A stretch of 64,000 bases of DNA from Natranaeroarchaeum sp042663585 (lineage in GTDB: Archaea > Halobacteriota > Halobacteria > Halobacteriales > Natronoarchaeaceae): the NCBI RefSeq assembly GCF_042663585.1, contig NZ_JBHTAN010000006.1, forward strand, positions 2,666,001-2,730,000, written 5' to 3'. The notes beneath the pieces were generated by a model. It was not told the origin of the DNA. It was given only the letters and a program-made list of their open reading frames with translations, and ran no database searches. The stretch's first letter is position 1, and every line of letters begins with the position of its first letter. Below, in pieces: positions 1-8,913 of this stretch. Made by a program: the position numbers and the translations under genes.

Positions 1-284
1 TGTGATGCGGTGACGATCACCACGGGAACGCCGGCCCGCTCCGCGTAGGCCTGTGCCGCAGGCGTCGGCGTGACGCCGAGGCGGTCGACATCGGTGCCGA
101 TGCTCGCCAGTCCGCTGGCGACCGCGTCGGCCAGCATCTTGCCGGTGACTCGCGTATCGCGGGCGACGCCGACCCGCTCCTCGTCCCAGACCGTCCCCGC
201 AGCCTGTGCGACCTGCATCGCGAACGTCGGCGTCAGCGACTCGTTGACGACCCCCCGCGTTCCACTCGACCCGAAAACCTCCAT
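1..284 (-). CDS. phosphoglucomutase/phosphomannomutase (GlmM-like), N-terminal part
   Basis: Reading the minus strand from the ATG at 284 gives MEVFGSSGTRG..., then an alpha-D-phosphohexomutase N-terminal domain that runs off the window edge just as it reaches the active-site motif TASH (the phosphoserine loop). The FGSSGTRG start and TASH signature are typical of archaeal phosphomannomutase/phosphoglucosamine mutase, which interconverts hexose 1- and 6-phosphates for nucleotide-sugar synthesis. Only about 94 residues are visible, so the substrate cannot be assigned. The gene is divergent from the thioredoxin-like gene that follows. Confidence 0.85.
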   Translation of the reverse strand, partial: MEVFGSSGTRGVVNESLTPTFAMQVAQAAGTVWDEERVGVARDTRVTGKMLADAVASGLASIGTDVDRLGVTPTPAAQAYAERAGVPVVIVTAS

Positions 285-404
285 ATATTGGGATGTGTGT
301 GGGCGATCTTCAAAGCCGTTCCGACACCGTCTGCGGGGGACAGACCCGCTCGGTCGAGACGAAAGCCGAATAGTTCATGGGGGCGGGTTACCTACCCAGC
401 AGGT

Positions 405-1043
405 ATGAGAGAGCAGCGTTCTCGTCGGCGGTTTCTGGCTATCGCGGCGACCGGCATCACCGGCGCAGTAGCCGGCTGTCTGGGTGGCGGATCGCCGGAT
501 ACGGACGGAGAAACGGTGGACGAGCTACCGACACCGGTACAGGGCGATCCCGATGCCGACGTGACCGTCGCAGCCTACGAGGACTTCAGCTGTCCCCACT
601 GTCAGACGTATCAGTTGAACGTCTACCCGTCGGTCAAAGAGGAGTTCGTCGATACCGAGCGCATCAGATACGAGCACCACGATTTCCCGGTCGTCAACGA
701 GGACTGGTCGTACCAGATCCCGAGCGCGGCCCGGGCGGTACAGGATACCGAGGGTGACGACGCCTTCTTCGAGTTCGCGCAGGAGATTTTCACGTATCAG
801 GGCGAGTACTCGTTCGACGTCGTCGAGCAGGTCGGAAACGAGGTCGGGGCCGACGGCGGAGTCGTCAGCGATGCTGCCGAGAACCTCACCTACTTGCCGG
901 TGATCGAGGCCGATAGCGAGGCGGGACAGGATCTTGGTGTCAGTTCGACGCCGACGCTGACCGTCAATGGAGAACTCGTCACGCCCCAGCAGGGCGAGGA
1001 CTTCTACCAGCAGATCGCAAGCGCCATCGAAGCGGCCGAGTAG
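405..1043 (+). CDS. DsbA-like thioredoxin-fold Tat lipoprotein
   Basis: The ATG at 405 gives a Tat-type signal (RSRRRFLAIAATGITG) followed by a lipobox ending AGC, so the mature protein should be lipid-anchored on the outside of the membrane. The rest is a DsbA/thioredoxin_4 domain with a CPHC redox motif (FSCPHCQTY) and the cis-Pro segment SSTPTLTVNG near the C-terminus. It probably oxidises or isomerises disulfides of exported proteins. Longer versions of the frame start at 288 but would place the signal peptide internally, so the 405 start is chosen. Confidence 0.88.
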   Translation: MREQRSRRRFLAIAATGITGAVAGCLGGGSPDTDGETVDELPTPVQGDPDADVTVAAYEDFSCPHCQTYQLNVYPSVKEEFVDTERIRYEHHDFPVVNEDWSYQIPSAARAVQDTEGDDAFFEFAQEIFTYQGEYSFDVVEQVGNEVGADGGVVSDAAENLTYLPVIEADSEAGQDLGVSSTPTLTVNGELVTPQQGEDFYQQIASAIEAAE

Positions 1044-1093
1044 CGGCGACTGAGACGGTACGCTTTTTTGTACGAGCGGCCCAGTATCGGTCG

Positions 1094-1675
1094 ATGAGCG
1101 ATCTCGACCGTGCGGCAGCCGCGATCCGCGATGGCGACCTCGTGGTCTACCCGACGGAGACGGTGTACGGCCTCGGAGCGGACGCTCTCGATCCGGCCGC
1201 CGTCGAACGCGTGTACGAGACGAAAGTACGGGATCGGTCGAACCCGATCTCGCTTGCAGTGCCGGACGTCGACGCGGCAACGTCCTACGTCCGGCCGACC
1301 GAGCGCGAACGGGCGTTCATGGAGCGGTTTCTCCCGGGGCCCGTCACCGTGCTCTGCGGGCGTCGTGAGGTAGTCCCGGACGTGCTGACCGCCGGTAGCG
1401 ACCGGGTCGGCGTGCGCGTGCCCGATCACGACCTCGCGCTGACGTTGCTCGAACGCGTCGAACCGATCACTGCGACGAGCGCGAACGTCAGCGGCCGCCC
1501 GAGCGCGCGCCGCGTCGAGGATGTCGACGAGGAGGTCAAGGACGCAGCGAGTGCCGTCCTCGACGGCGGCAAGACGGGGGGCGTCGAGAGCACTGTCGTC
1601 GACGTCGCATCGGGGGAGCTTCACCGCCTGGGCGCGCTTGGCGACGAGATCGAGACGTGGCTGGCCGACCACTGA
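1094..1675 (+). CDS. L-threonylcarbamoyladenylate synthase (Sua5/YrdC family)
   Basis: This 193-residue protein is a single YrdC/Sua5 domain. It shows the N-terminal VVYPTETVYGLGADA segment and the basic motif KVRDRSNPIS that binds ATP and threonine, followed by the TATSANVSGRPS segment. The family makes threonylcarbamoyl-AMP from threonine, bicarbonate and ATP, the first step of t6A37 tRNA modification. There is no long C-terminal Sua5 extension, so it is the short YrdC-type. It starts about 50 nt after the thioredoxin gene and converges with the next gene. Confidence 0.9.
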   Translation: MSDLDRAAAAIRDGDLVVYPTETVYGLGADALDPAAVERVYETKVRDRSNPISLAVPDVDAATSYVRPTERERAFMERFLPGPVTVLCGRREVVPDVLTAGSDRVGVRVPDHDLALTLLERVEPITATSANVSGRPSARRVEDVDEEVKDAASAVLDGGKTGGVESTVVDVASGELHRLGALGDEIETWLADH

Positions 1676-1703
1676 GAAGCAGCACAGTCCTGGGTTCTGT
1701 TTG

Positions 1704-2369
1704 CTACCCGAACCCCAGTAGCGACCGCAACGTCCGCGTCTCGACGCCACACTGGTCGCTGTACTCGCAGGCCGAACACTTCGAGTCGTCCTGCAAGCGG
1801 GGTGGGGGTGAGCCCAGCGACTCGATGGTGCGGATCGTCTCTCTGTACCGGGCTTTTCGGCGGCCATCGATCGGAACCGAGCGGACGACGCCGTGTGTCG
1901 GGTACTCGACGTAGGCCCGCTCGACCGGTCGTTCTCGCTCCCAGGCGAGGGCTTTCGCCGCCGCGACGGCGTGGACCGACTGTGGCTGCCAGACGCCCTG
2001 TTCGGGCGGCGCGCCGGTCGAGACGAGCGACGGGACCGGCGGGTCGGCGAGACACTTGTGGACGACGCCGCGACACTCCCGCCCGGTGAGGAGGACGTCC
2101 CGCCGAGGGGGGTCCACGAGGTCTTGCCAGTCCTCGACTCGGGAGCGAGCGCGCTGGAGGGTACGGCGAAACGTCGACGGGTCGACGGCAAGCGGGAGCG
2201 TTTCGAGCGTCGCATCGGATGCGTCTATCAGTTCGTCGTAGCGATAGGCCAGCGCTCGGCGGCGCTCGACATCCGGCGGCGGTGCGCGGTCGTCGTCACG
2301 GCGCGCATAGTAGAGCTGTCGCGGGCAAAACGCCGCGCGGCGGAGGTCGCTGAACGCGTGGGTAGCCAT
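1704..2369 (-). CDS. stand-alone Cas4-like (RecB-fold) protein, active site apparently lost
   Basis: From the ATG at 2369 the protein is 221 aa and keeps the four-cysteine layout of Cas4 Fe-S nucleases: one Cys near the N-terminus (AAFCPRQLYY) and three near the C-terminus (CSACEYSDQC), plus the VPIDGRRKARYRE segment typical of the family. Where catalytic Cas4 has a GxxD and then an ExK motif, this protein reads RGVVHKC and PSLVSTG, so both nuclease motifs look absent. No cas genes or CRISPR repeats are nearby. It may be a structural Fe-S protein derived from Cas4; its function is unknown. Confidence 0.7.
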   Translation of the reverse strand: MATHAFSDLRRAAFCPRQLYYARRDDDRAPPPDVERRRALAYRYDELIDASDATLETLPLAVDPSTFRRTLQRARSRVEDWQDLVDPPRRDVLLTGRECRGVVHKCLADPPVPSLVSTGAPPEQGVWQPQSVHAVAAAKALAWERERPVERAYVEYPTHGVVRSVPIDGRRKARYRETIRTIESLGSPPPRLQDDSKCSACEYSDQCGVETRTLRSLLGFG

Positions 2370-2460
2370 ACCGGGGCTGGCTCGGGATCGGATAAAAGGG
2401 TCAGGCACAAACCGGCGGGAACTGGAGGTCAGGCGGCGATACGAGAAGACCGACCGAGGG

Positions 2461-3063
2461 TCAGAAGGAGACGTCTGTCTCCATACCCTCCGTGGCATCG
2501 TCGAGGCCGTCCTCCTGGACATCTTCGGTCAGATGCGCCGAGAGGTCGGCCTCGCCGATGATGCTGTCGAGTTCGTCACGATACCGGTCGTTGGCCTGTC
2601 GGGACTCGTTCTGTGTGGCGACGACCCGCCGATACCGCCGGATCGTCGACTCGCTGACGTCGAACTCCTCGGCGAGTTCGCTAGTCGAGGGGTCGTCGTT
2701 GACCCGACGGCGGAACTCGTCGAGGTCGAACGGCGCATCCGTGTCACGGTCCCGGATCAGGTGGATATCCAGACGGGCGCGGACGATAGTAGTACGCGAC
2801 TCGTCGAGTTCGCGAGCGATTTCGGCGTCGGAATCCCCCGCGTAGAAGCCGTCGACCAGTTCGCAGAACTGTTCGTTCGAGAGATCGGTCTCGAACTCAT
2901 AGCGGTCGCGCATGCTCTCGACAACGCTCTCGACACGTTCGCGGATCTCCTCGTTGTCGGTGTCTGTGATCGATCCACGGGTATCCTCCTGCGATTCCGT
3001 TACGGACTCTTCATCCGTCACGTCGATGAAGATGTCCCGGAGTTCTTCGGTCTTCTCGTCCAT
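2461..3063 (-). CDS. HTH protein resembling haloarchaeal conditioned medium-induced protein 4
   Basis: The ATG at 3063 begins MDEKTEELRDIF. The protein is about 200 aa, very acidic, and has two helix-turn-helix-like segments (around EIARELDESRTTIVRARLDIH and ELAEEFDVSESTIRRYRRV). I recognise it as the haloarchaeal family named conditioned medium-induced protein 4; the name reflects expression, not a proven function. It could be a DNA-binding regulator. Its promoter region abuts that of the divergent bioY. Confidence 0.65.
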   Translation of the reverse strand: MDEKTEELRDIFIDVTDEESVTESQEDTRGSITDTDNEEIRERVESVVESMRDRYEFETDLSNEQFCELVDGFYAGDSDAEIARELDESRTTIVRARLDIHLIRDRDTDAPFDLDEFRRRVNDDPSTSELAEEFDVSESTIRRYRRVVATQNESRQANDRYRDELDSIIGEADLSAHLTEDVQEDGLDDATEGMETDVSF

Positions 3064-3120
3064 CGGTAAGAGGTGTATCAACCGGTGGCTGTATAAAAGC
3101 TTGTTGACGAAGGGGGCTTC

Positions 3121-3148
3121 GTAAACCGAAGTATTAACATTGGTTTAC
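3121..3148 (+). promoter_or_regulatory. BirA-type biotin operator over the bioY promoter
   Basis: GTAAACC-N14-GGTTTAC is a perfect 7-bp dyad 16 nt upstream of the bioY ATG at 3164. It matches the core of the known BirA operator (TTGTAAACC-N14-16-GGTTTACAA). The spacer holds the AT-rich stretch GTATTAACATT, a likely TATA box, so a bound repressor would block promoter recognition. A BirA protein with a DNA-binding domain is not in this window. Confidence 0.8.
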
Positions 3149-3163
3149 CAACATCGAACGGGT

Positions 3164-3766
3164 ATGAACGAGACAGAAAGTGGCGTAGACCTCGTCGATG
3201 CCGAGAACGTCGTTGGGATCGCCGGTGCCGCGCTGATGGCTGCACTAACTGGTGTACTGGCGTATCTCGCGGTACCGTACCCGTACTCGCCGGCACCGAT
3301 CACCCTCCAGATCCTCGGCGTGTTTCTCGTCGGACTGTTCCTGGGCGCGAAGTGGGGCGGCGTGTCGATGGTGCTGTACCTCGTCGCCGGTGCAGTCGGC
3401 GCACCAGTGTTCTCCCTGGGTGCCGCGGGAATCGGCCACCTGTTCGGAAATTCCGGCGGCTACCTGTTCTCGTTTCCGATCGCCGTGGTCGTGATCGGGT
3501 ACGTGATCTACGGTGATAGCGGGATGCACTCGCCGGCCGACGTTGGGGTAGCGCGACTGATCGCCGGCCTCGTCGCCGGCGCGGCAGTCGTCTACGCGCT
3601 GGGGATCGTGGGACTGATGATCGTGCTAGGACTGGACCTCTCCGAAGCGATCATCGGGGGTGCGGTCGTGTTCTTCCCCGGCGAAGCCGCCAAGATGGTA
3701 GCGGCGATTGCCATCGCACAGGGCGGACACGTCGTCGGCTGGCCGCCACGGAGCATCACCGGGTGA
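3164..3766 (+). CDS. bioY: biotin transporter substrate-binding component BioY
   Basis: The protein is 200 aa from the ATG at 3164 with about six hydrophobic segments. It contains the BioY hallmarks PAPITLQILGVFLVG, GAVGAPVF and the GGYLFSFP motif of ECF S-components. It binds biotin in the membrane and docks on the BioMN energising module encoded directly downstream. The operator over its promoter predicts repression when biotin is plentiful. Confidence 0.93.
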   Translation: MNETESGVDLVDAENVVGIAGAALMAALTGVLAYLAVPYPYSPAPITLQILGVFLVGLFLGAKWGGVSMVLYLVAGAVGAPVFSLGAAGIGHLFGNSGGYLFSFPIAVVVIGYVIYGDSGMHSPADVGVARLIAGLVAGAAVVYALGIVGLMIVLGLDLSEAIIGGAVVFFPGEAAKMVAAIAIAQGGHVVGWPPRSITG

Positions 3767-3796
3767 TCCAGTGACCGCCGAGCGAGGGGACGACCG

Positions 3797-4504
3797 ATGA
3801 TCGGGACCCGCAACCTCGTCTTCGAGTACGGCGACGTCCGCGTCCTTGACGAGGTCTCGCTACGGATCGACGACGGCGAATTCGTGGTCCTCGCGGGCGC
3901 AAACGGATCCGGGAAGACCACTCTCGTCCGCCAGTTCAACGGGCTATTGACACCTGACGAGGGGACCGTCACAGTCGACGGGACGGATGTCACCGAGGAT
4001 CTGCTCTCCGCGCGCCAGCGCGTGGGAATGGTGTTCCAGTCACCCCGCGACCAGTTCGTCGCCACCACCGTGGGGACCGACGTCGCCTTCGGCCCGGAGA
4101 ACCTCGGCCTCGAACGGACCGAGATCGACCGCCGCGTGGGAGAGGCGCTTTCGGCCGTCGGGATGGATGGGCGGGGTGACGAACGGATCGACCAGCTATC
4201 GGGCGGCGAGCAAGAGCGGGTCGCCATCGCGGGCGCGCTGGCGATGGAGCCGGACCACCTCGTGCTCGACGAACCGTTCACCGGCCTCGACGAGCCAGCG
4301 CGACAGTCGGTGTTACAAAAGCTAGCGGCCCTCCGCGAGCGCGGGACCGGCATCGTCGTCGTCACACACGACCTGCGTGACGTGCTCGAACTGTCCGACC
4401 GCGTCGTCGCGCTCGTCGACGGGCAGGTAGCGGTCGATGCCACGCCGGACGCCGTCGGGACGGCCCTCGACGGGATCGGTATTCGGGTGCCGGCAGGCCG
4501 ATGA
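3797..4504 (+). CDS. bioM: ECF transporter ATPase BioM
   Basis: This 235-residue ABC ATPase has a Walker A motif GANGSGKTT (about residue 33), Q-loop VFQSPRDQ, signature LSGGEQERV, Walker B HLVLDEPFTGLD and switch His VVTHD. The close relatives are CbiO/EcfA ATPases; its position between bioY and an EcfT gene assigns it to biotin import. It starts 30 nt after bioY and is followed at 14 nt by bioN, so one transcript is likely. Confidence 0.92.
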   Translation: MIGTRNLVFEYGDVRVLDEVSLRIDDGEFVVLAGANGSGKTTLVRQFNGLLTPDEGTVTVDGTDVTEDLLSARQRVGMVFQSPRDQFVATTVGTDVAFGPENLGLERTEIDRRVGEALSAVGMDGRGDERIDQLSGGEQERVAIAGALAMEPDHLVLDEPFTGLDEPARQSVLQKLAALRERGTGIVVVTHDLRDVLELSDRVVALVDGQVAVDATPDAVGTALDGIGIRVPAGR

Positions 4505-4517
4505 CGGGAGAACGCCA

Positions 4518-5222
4518 ATGTTGAGCTACGAACCGGGCGAAACGCTCGCCCACCGGTTCGACGCGCGGGCGAAACTGGGCTTTCAGATCGCCTTCGCTAT
4601 CGGGGCGTTCGGTCACTCGACGCCCGAGGCGATGGCGGTTCTCTCCGTGCTGGCGCTGGTCGTTCTCGCGTCGGCCCGCGTCTCGCCCCTCCGAGCGGTC
4701 TGGTCCATCAGGTTCCCGCTGATACTGCTGGCGTTCGCACCGCTTCTCGCCGCGGCGACGCTCGGCCCACCGTGGCTCGACGTCGAAGACGGTCTGGTGA
4801 CGGCGCTCGCAAGCTATCGCGTCGTCCTGCTCCTCCTCGTCAGCACCGCGTACGTCGTCACGACCGCACCGCGGGCCTCGCGCGCCGCGATCCAGTGGGC
4901 GGTGCCCGGCCGCCCCGGCGTCGTTCTGGGAATCGGCGTCTCGCTCGTCTTCAGGTTCCTGCCGGTCCTGCAGGCGGATCTCCGGCGGATCCGCGACGCC
5001 ATTGCGGCGCGAGGTGGCGAGACGGCCAGCTATCGACGGCGCGTGCAGTTGATCGGCGTGCTCGGCGTCGCGCGGACGTTCCGACGCGCGAACCGCCTCG
5101 CGCTCGCCTTACAGGCCCGGTGTTTCTCGTGGAACCCGACCCTGCCCGCGCTCTCGGCCGCTCGACTCGACGTTCCCGTGGTCGTGATGAGCGCCGTACT
5201 CTTGCTGTCGCCGCTTCTCTGA
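4518..5222 (+). CDS. bioN: ECF transporter transmembrane component BioN (EcfT)
   Basis: From the ATG at 4518 the protein is 234 aa with several hydrophobic helices and the two short Ala-Arg-Gly-type coupling segments of EcfT proteins (DAIAARGGE and ALQARCFSW), which contact the ATPase. Together with BioY and BioM it forms the complete biotin importer. The longer frame from 4437 would overlap bioM heavily, so the start just after bioM is preferred. Confidence 0.9.
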   Translation: MLSYEPGETLAHRFDARAKLGFQIAFAIGAFGHSTPEAMAVLSVLALVVLASARVSPLRAVWSIRFPLILLAFAPLLAAATLGPPWLDVEDGLVTALASYRVVLLLLVSTAYVVTTAPRASRAAIQWAVPGRPGVVLGIGVSLVFRFLPVLQADLRRIRDAIAARGGETASYRRRVQLIGVLGVARTFRRANRLALALQARCFSWNPTLPALSAARLDVPVVVMSAVLLLSPLL

Positions 5223-5370
5223 GTCGGTGATCACGGATTCACTCGGATCGCACGGCGAGGCGGGTGAGGTTTTTATAAACAGAGAACTTGTTTCAGATTC
5301 GCGCACGACGTGAACGGGTCAGTCATAATCCGTGGGAAGATTTATTTATCAGCTACTCCCGTGATAATAC

Positions 5371-7512
5371 ATGACATTTATCGCGCAAAGCGGTGGCGAG
5401 ATAACTCGGCCGACGTTTTACGGGATCAGCCACGTCGGCGAGGTGATCTTCTACTACCTCGCAGTCGTCGCGATCCTGATACTGCTGTACGGCGCGTACG
5501 AGCGCGTGACCAGATACGCACAGGGCGCGGAGGACTCGAAGGATCGCCTCGACAACATCGTCGGTCGGATCGTTTCCGCGGTGAAGATCGTCGGCTCGAA
5601 CGAGAAACAGTTCAACCGGGATTTCTACGCCGGCGTGATGCACACGTTCATCATGTGGGGCTTTCTGACGCTCCTGATGGGGACGACGATTCTCGCCATC
5701 GACATCGACTTCTACCGGCCGCTGACGGGCAGTTCGTTCTGGGTCGGCGACTTCTATCTCTCCTACGAGTTCGTGATGGACGCGATGGGCCTGTTGTTCG
5801 TCGTCGGTATCGGGATGGCGATGTACAGCCGATACTGGGTGCGGAAGGTTCGCCTGTGGGGGAAACACACGAGTCTGGAGGACGACCTGTTCATCTGGAC
5901 GCTGTTCGTGCTCGGCGTCGGCGGATTCCTCCTCGAAGGGCTCGGTATCCTGGGCCGCGGGTTCCCCGGACACGAGACCGTGAGTTTCGTCGGCTACTTC
6001 ATCGCGTCAACGCTCGACAGCGTCGGGCTGTCGGCAGGCGGTGCACAGAGCGTCTACACCGTCGTCTGGTGGGTCCACGCGATTCACGCGCTGGCTTTCG
6101 TCGCCGCGATTCCCTACGCCAAACCGTTCCATATGCTCTCCTCGTTTGCGAACGTCGTCACCCGCGACGAGAAGGCGGGCGCACGACTGCCCGGTGTCCC
6201 TGCCGACCTCGACGCGACCAACGCCGAATCGATTGACGACTTCACGTGGAAGGAGATCCTCGATCAGGACGCCTGCACGAAATGTGGGCGCTGTTCGTCG
6301 GTCTGTCCCGCGAAGGCCTCGGGCCGCCCGCTGGATCCGCGCGACGTGATCCTCGACCTGAAAGCCTACCGCGAGTCGCTGGAGGGCGACGGGGACGGCG
6401 GACCGAAGCCGATCATCGCCGACGGTGGAACGTCGGTGATCGACAGTTCGACCATGGAGTCCTGTGTCTCCTGTATGGCCTGCATGGACGCCTGTCCCGT
6501 CGAGATCGAGCATCTCGATTCCTTCACCCGGATGAACCGACAACTCGTCGACGAGGGCGCCGTCGACTCGAACATGCAGGACGTCTTCCAGGATGTCATG
6601 CAGAAGGGCAACACGTTCGGAGAGGCCCAGCGCAACCGGGCCGACTGGGCCGACGAACTGGAGTTCGAACCCACCGACGCCCGCGAGCAGGAAGTCGAGT
6701 ATCTCTGGTACGTCGGCGATTACCCCAGTTTCGATGACCGGAACATGAAGGTGGCCCGCTCGCTGGCACGCCTGTTCGAGGAAGCCGACGTCGAGTGGGG
6801 GATCCTCTTCGACGACGAGAAACACGACGGCAACGACATCCGCCGGATCGGCGAGGAGTTCCTCTACCTCGAACTCGCCGGCCATCACGTCGAGACGTTC
6901 GAGGACTGCGAGTTCGAGACCATCGTCTGCACCGACCCGCATAGCTACAATACGATGAAAAACGAGTATCCGGAGGTCGACTTCGCCGAGTTCGCCGACG
7001 ACCCCATGATGCCCTTCGAGTACGACGAGCAGTGGAACGCCGACGGCGACATCGACGTGAAACACTGGACACAGGTCGTCGAAGAGCTCGTCGAGGCGGG
7101 ACGACTCGGCCTCTCCGGCGACGAACTCGACTACACCGTGACCTACCACGACCCCTGCCACCTCGGGCGGTACAACGACGAGTACGAGGCACCCCGCGAA
7201 CTCGTGCGAGCAACGGGGGCCGACCTCTACGAGATGCCGCGTAGCCGCGAGAACTCCTTCTGTTGTGGCGGCGGTGGCGGCGGCCTCTGGATCGAGGTCG
7301 AAGAGGAGACAAAACCGAGCGAGGAACGACTGCGGGAAGCGCTGGAGGATACGGACGCCGGTGCCGAAATCGAGAAGTTCGTCGTCGCCTGCCCCATGTG
7401 CACGACGATGTTCGAGGACGGGCGGAAGACGGGTGGCTTCGAAGAAGAGATAGAGATCGTCGACGTCGCCGAATTGCTGATCGAAGCGGTCGAAGCGCAG
7501 GCGGCCGAGTAG
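5371..7512 (+). CDS. membrane-bound Fe-S oxidoreductase (HdrD/GlpC-like with cytochrome-b-like N-terminus)
   Basis: This 713-residue protein joins a NarI-like membrane domain (about residues 20-275, several helices with His residues) to two 4Fe-4S motifs, CTKCGRCSSVCP (about 302) and CVSCMACMDACP (about 364), and then CCG domains: DPCHLG...FCCGGGGG (594-636) and CPMC (674). An earlier CCG-like segment reads TDPHSYNTMKNEYP, where the usual cysteines are replaced, so that half-site looks degenerate. Such proteins pass electrons from ETF or a soluble dehydrogenase to menaquinone. It has its own promoter: an AT-rich box (TTATTTATC, about 5342-5351) lies about 25 nt before the ATG, as in a leaderless gene. 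Confidence 0.85.
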   Translation: MTFIAQSGGEITRPTFYGISHVGEVIFYYLAVVAILILLYGAYERVTRYAQGAEDSKDRLDNIVGRIVSAVKIVGSNEKQFNRDFYAGVMHTFIMWGFLTLLMGTTILAIDIDFYRPLTGSSFWVGDFYLSYEFVMDAMGLLFVVGIGMAMYSRYWVRKVRLWGKHTSLEDDLFIWTLFVLGVGGFLLEGLGILGRGFPGHETVSFVGYFIASTLDSVGLSAGGAQSVYTVVWWVHAIHALAFVAAIPYAKPFHMLSSFANVVTRDEKAGARLPGVPADLDATNAESIDDFTWKEILDQDACTKCGRCSSVCPAKASGRPLDPRDVILDLKAYRESLEGDGDGGPKPIIADGGTSVIDSSTMESCVSCMACMDACPVEIEHLDSFTRMNRQLVDEGAVDSNMQDVFQDVMQKGNTFGEAQRNRADWADELEFEPTDAREQEVEYLWYVGDYPSFDDRNMKVARSLARLFEEADVEWGILFDDEKHDGNDIRRIGEEFLYLELAGHHVETFEDCEFETIVCTDPHSYNTMKNEYPEVDFAEFADDPMMPFEYDEQWNADGDIDVKHWTQVVEELVEAGRLGLSGDELDYTVTYHDPCHLGRYNDEYEAPRELVRATGADLYEMPRSRENSFCCGGGGGGLWIEVEEETKPSEERLREALEDTDAGAEIEKFVVACPMCTTMFEDGRKTGGFEEEIEIVDVAELLIEAVEAQAAE

Positions 7513-7522
7513 AATCGCCGCG

Positions 7523-8524
7523 CTACCGATCGTCGTCGCCGCGCCAGGCGTCCGGTACTTCGATGGCGTAGCGGCCGTCCTCCATCAGCGAGACGATATA
7601 CTCCTCGCGGTCGTACAGTTCCATCAGGTTGAGTTCGTACTCGCCGGGACGAACGATCTTGATGCTCTCGAACTGGTCGTTGAGTTCGGCGCGCAGTGCT
7701 TCTAGGTCCGGACTATCGTCGTCGTCCGGAGTGCTCGCGATGCGGCCACCCGACGCGTCGGGGCGTGTCTGTCCGCCGGCGGACGGGGAATCGCGATGAC
7801 TGTTGCCCTCGTCGGTCGGTCGCGTGGGTGGGCCCTCGGGGAGTTCGTCCGGCGAGACGACGTCGGATCGTGCACTCGCTTGCGCCGTGTCTTCGGACGT
7901 GTCGATGCTGGCTGCGTCCGCCTCGCTGGCGGGGTCGGCGGGAGGGGTGGAACCCTCGGACGGCTCTTCTTGCTCCGGTCGCTGTCCGACGTCCGGCCAC
8001 TCTTTCGGATCCGATTCCGTCGGTTCCGGTCGATCCCGGTACGGGTCCTCGAAGCCATGATCCGGCCACTCGGTCGTTTCACTGGCGTCGTCCGGGGTAG
8101 GCGAATCGGGGTGCGATTCTGCGGAGTCGCTGGCTCCGGTGGATTCGTCGGGACCGGTCACGGCGGGATTTGACGACTGGGTCGACGCATCGGCCGTCCG
8201 GGTTGATGCATCGCCCGTCTGACTCCGTGTAGTTCCACTCGAAGCGGAGCCCTCCTGTGACGTAGAATCGACCGGATGCTCCTGCTGTGGCTGTCCACTG
8301 TCGTCGCCACTCACCCAGTCACGAACCGTCCGGGTTGCCTGGGTGACCGTGTTCGCCACGCCGGAGCGGTCCGGTGGTTCGGAACGGCCCGGACTGGGGT
8401 CGTCGGCCGGACGATCACCCGGGTTGAACTGGAACTTGTTCCCGCCACAGTCCGGACAGCCCGACAGCATCTCCTTGGAGCCGTCGGGGAACGTTCGACC
8501 ACAGTTCGTACACTGGTGGGGCAT
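7523..8524 (-). CDS. oapC: origin-associated Zn-ribbon protein OapC-like
   Basis: The protein opens with a Zn ribbon (CTNCGRTFPDG...GCPDCGG), continues with about 200 acidic low-complexity residues rich in Ser, Thr, Asp and Pro, and ends in a conserved domain (LNDQFESIKIVRPGEYELNLMELYDREEYIVSLMEDGRYAIEVP; described, not quoted further). Haloarchaea keep a Zn-ribbon protein, a DUF2073 protein and a GTPase together beside oriC1 and orc1, named OapC, OapB and OapA. The same order is seen here. Molecular function is unknown. The stop is 10 nt from the convergent Fe-S gene. Confidence 0.8.
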   Translation of the reverse strand: MPHQCTNCGRTFPDGSKEMLSGCPDCGGNKFQFNPGDRPADDPSPGRSEPPDRSGVANTVTQATRTVRDWVSGDDSGQPQQEHPVDSTSQEGSASSGTTRSQTGDASTRTADASTQSSNPAVTGPDESTGASDSAESHPDSPTPDDASETTEWPDHGFEDPYRDRPEPTESDPKEWPDVGQRPEQEEPSEGSTPPADPASEADAASIDTSEDTAQASARSDVVSPDELPEGPPTRPTDEGNSHRDSPSAGGQTRPDASGGRIASTPDDDDSPDLEALRAELNDQFESIKIVRPGEYELNLMELYDREEYIVSLMEDGRYAIEVPDAWRGDDDR

Positions 8525-8913
8525 TATTTCCGGGAGACCAAGGCGCTAATGAGCGTCTCGTCCTTGTGGAGTGTCTCGATCTGGTTTGCCGGGCCGATCA
8601 CGGTCAGTTTCGAGGATTCGTTTTTCCCCATCAGACGCGAGAACAGCCCCGCGTCCGTTTCGCCGCGCGGGTACGTCTCGATCTCGATCCCGTTGAAGTC
8701 CTCGGGATCGGCGGGAGTGATTTCGGTCATGGTCACCTCGATGAGTTTCGACTCCTCGTCGGGCGTCAGCCCCTGTTCGAGGATGACGATGTTGCCCTCG
8801 CGAACCCCATCGAGAATCATCCTGATCTTCTCCATTCCGGTCATTCCCTCCATCCGCTCACCGCTGATCAGGTCGATCTGAACGCCGTCGGACGGGTCTT
8901 TTACTTCCGGCAT
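8524..8913 (-). CDS. oapB: DUF2073 family protein OapB
   Basis: This 129-residue protein matches the DUF2073 type: VQIDLISGERMEGM at the start, ILDGVREGNIVILEQGLTPDEE in the middle and a C-terminal IETYPRGE...LTVIGPANQIETLHKDE region. It overlaps oapC by one base and starts at the stop of the GTPase gene, so oapA-oapB-oapC form one unit reading away from the origin. Its role near the origin is unproven. Confidence 0.82.
   Translation of the reverse strand: MPEVKDPSDGVQIDLISGERMEGMTGMEKIRMILDGVREGNIVILEQGLTPDEESKLIEVTMTEITPADPEDFNGIEIETYPRGETDAGLFSRLMGKNESSKLTVIGPANQIETLHKDETLISALVSRK

Noticed and set aside
525..1280. Minus-strand frame opposite the thioredoxin and Sua5 genes
   Set aside because: Composition is arginine-rich and it overlaps two well-supported genes.
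1704..2369. CRISPR locus near the Cas4-like gene
   Set aside because: No repeat-spacer array and no other cas gene is visible anywhere in the window.
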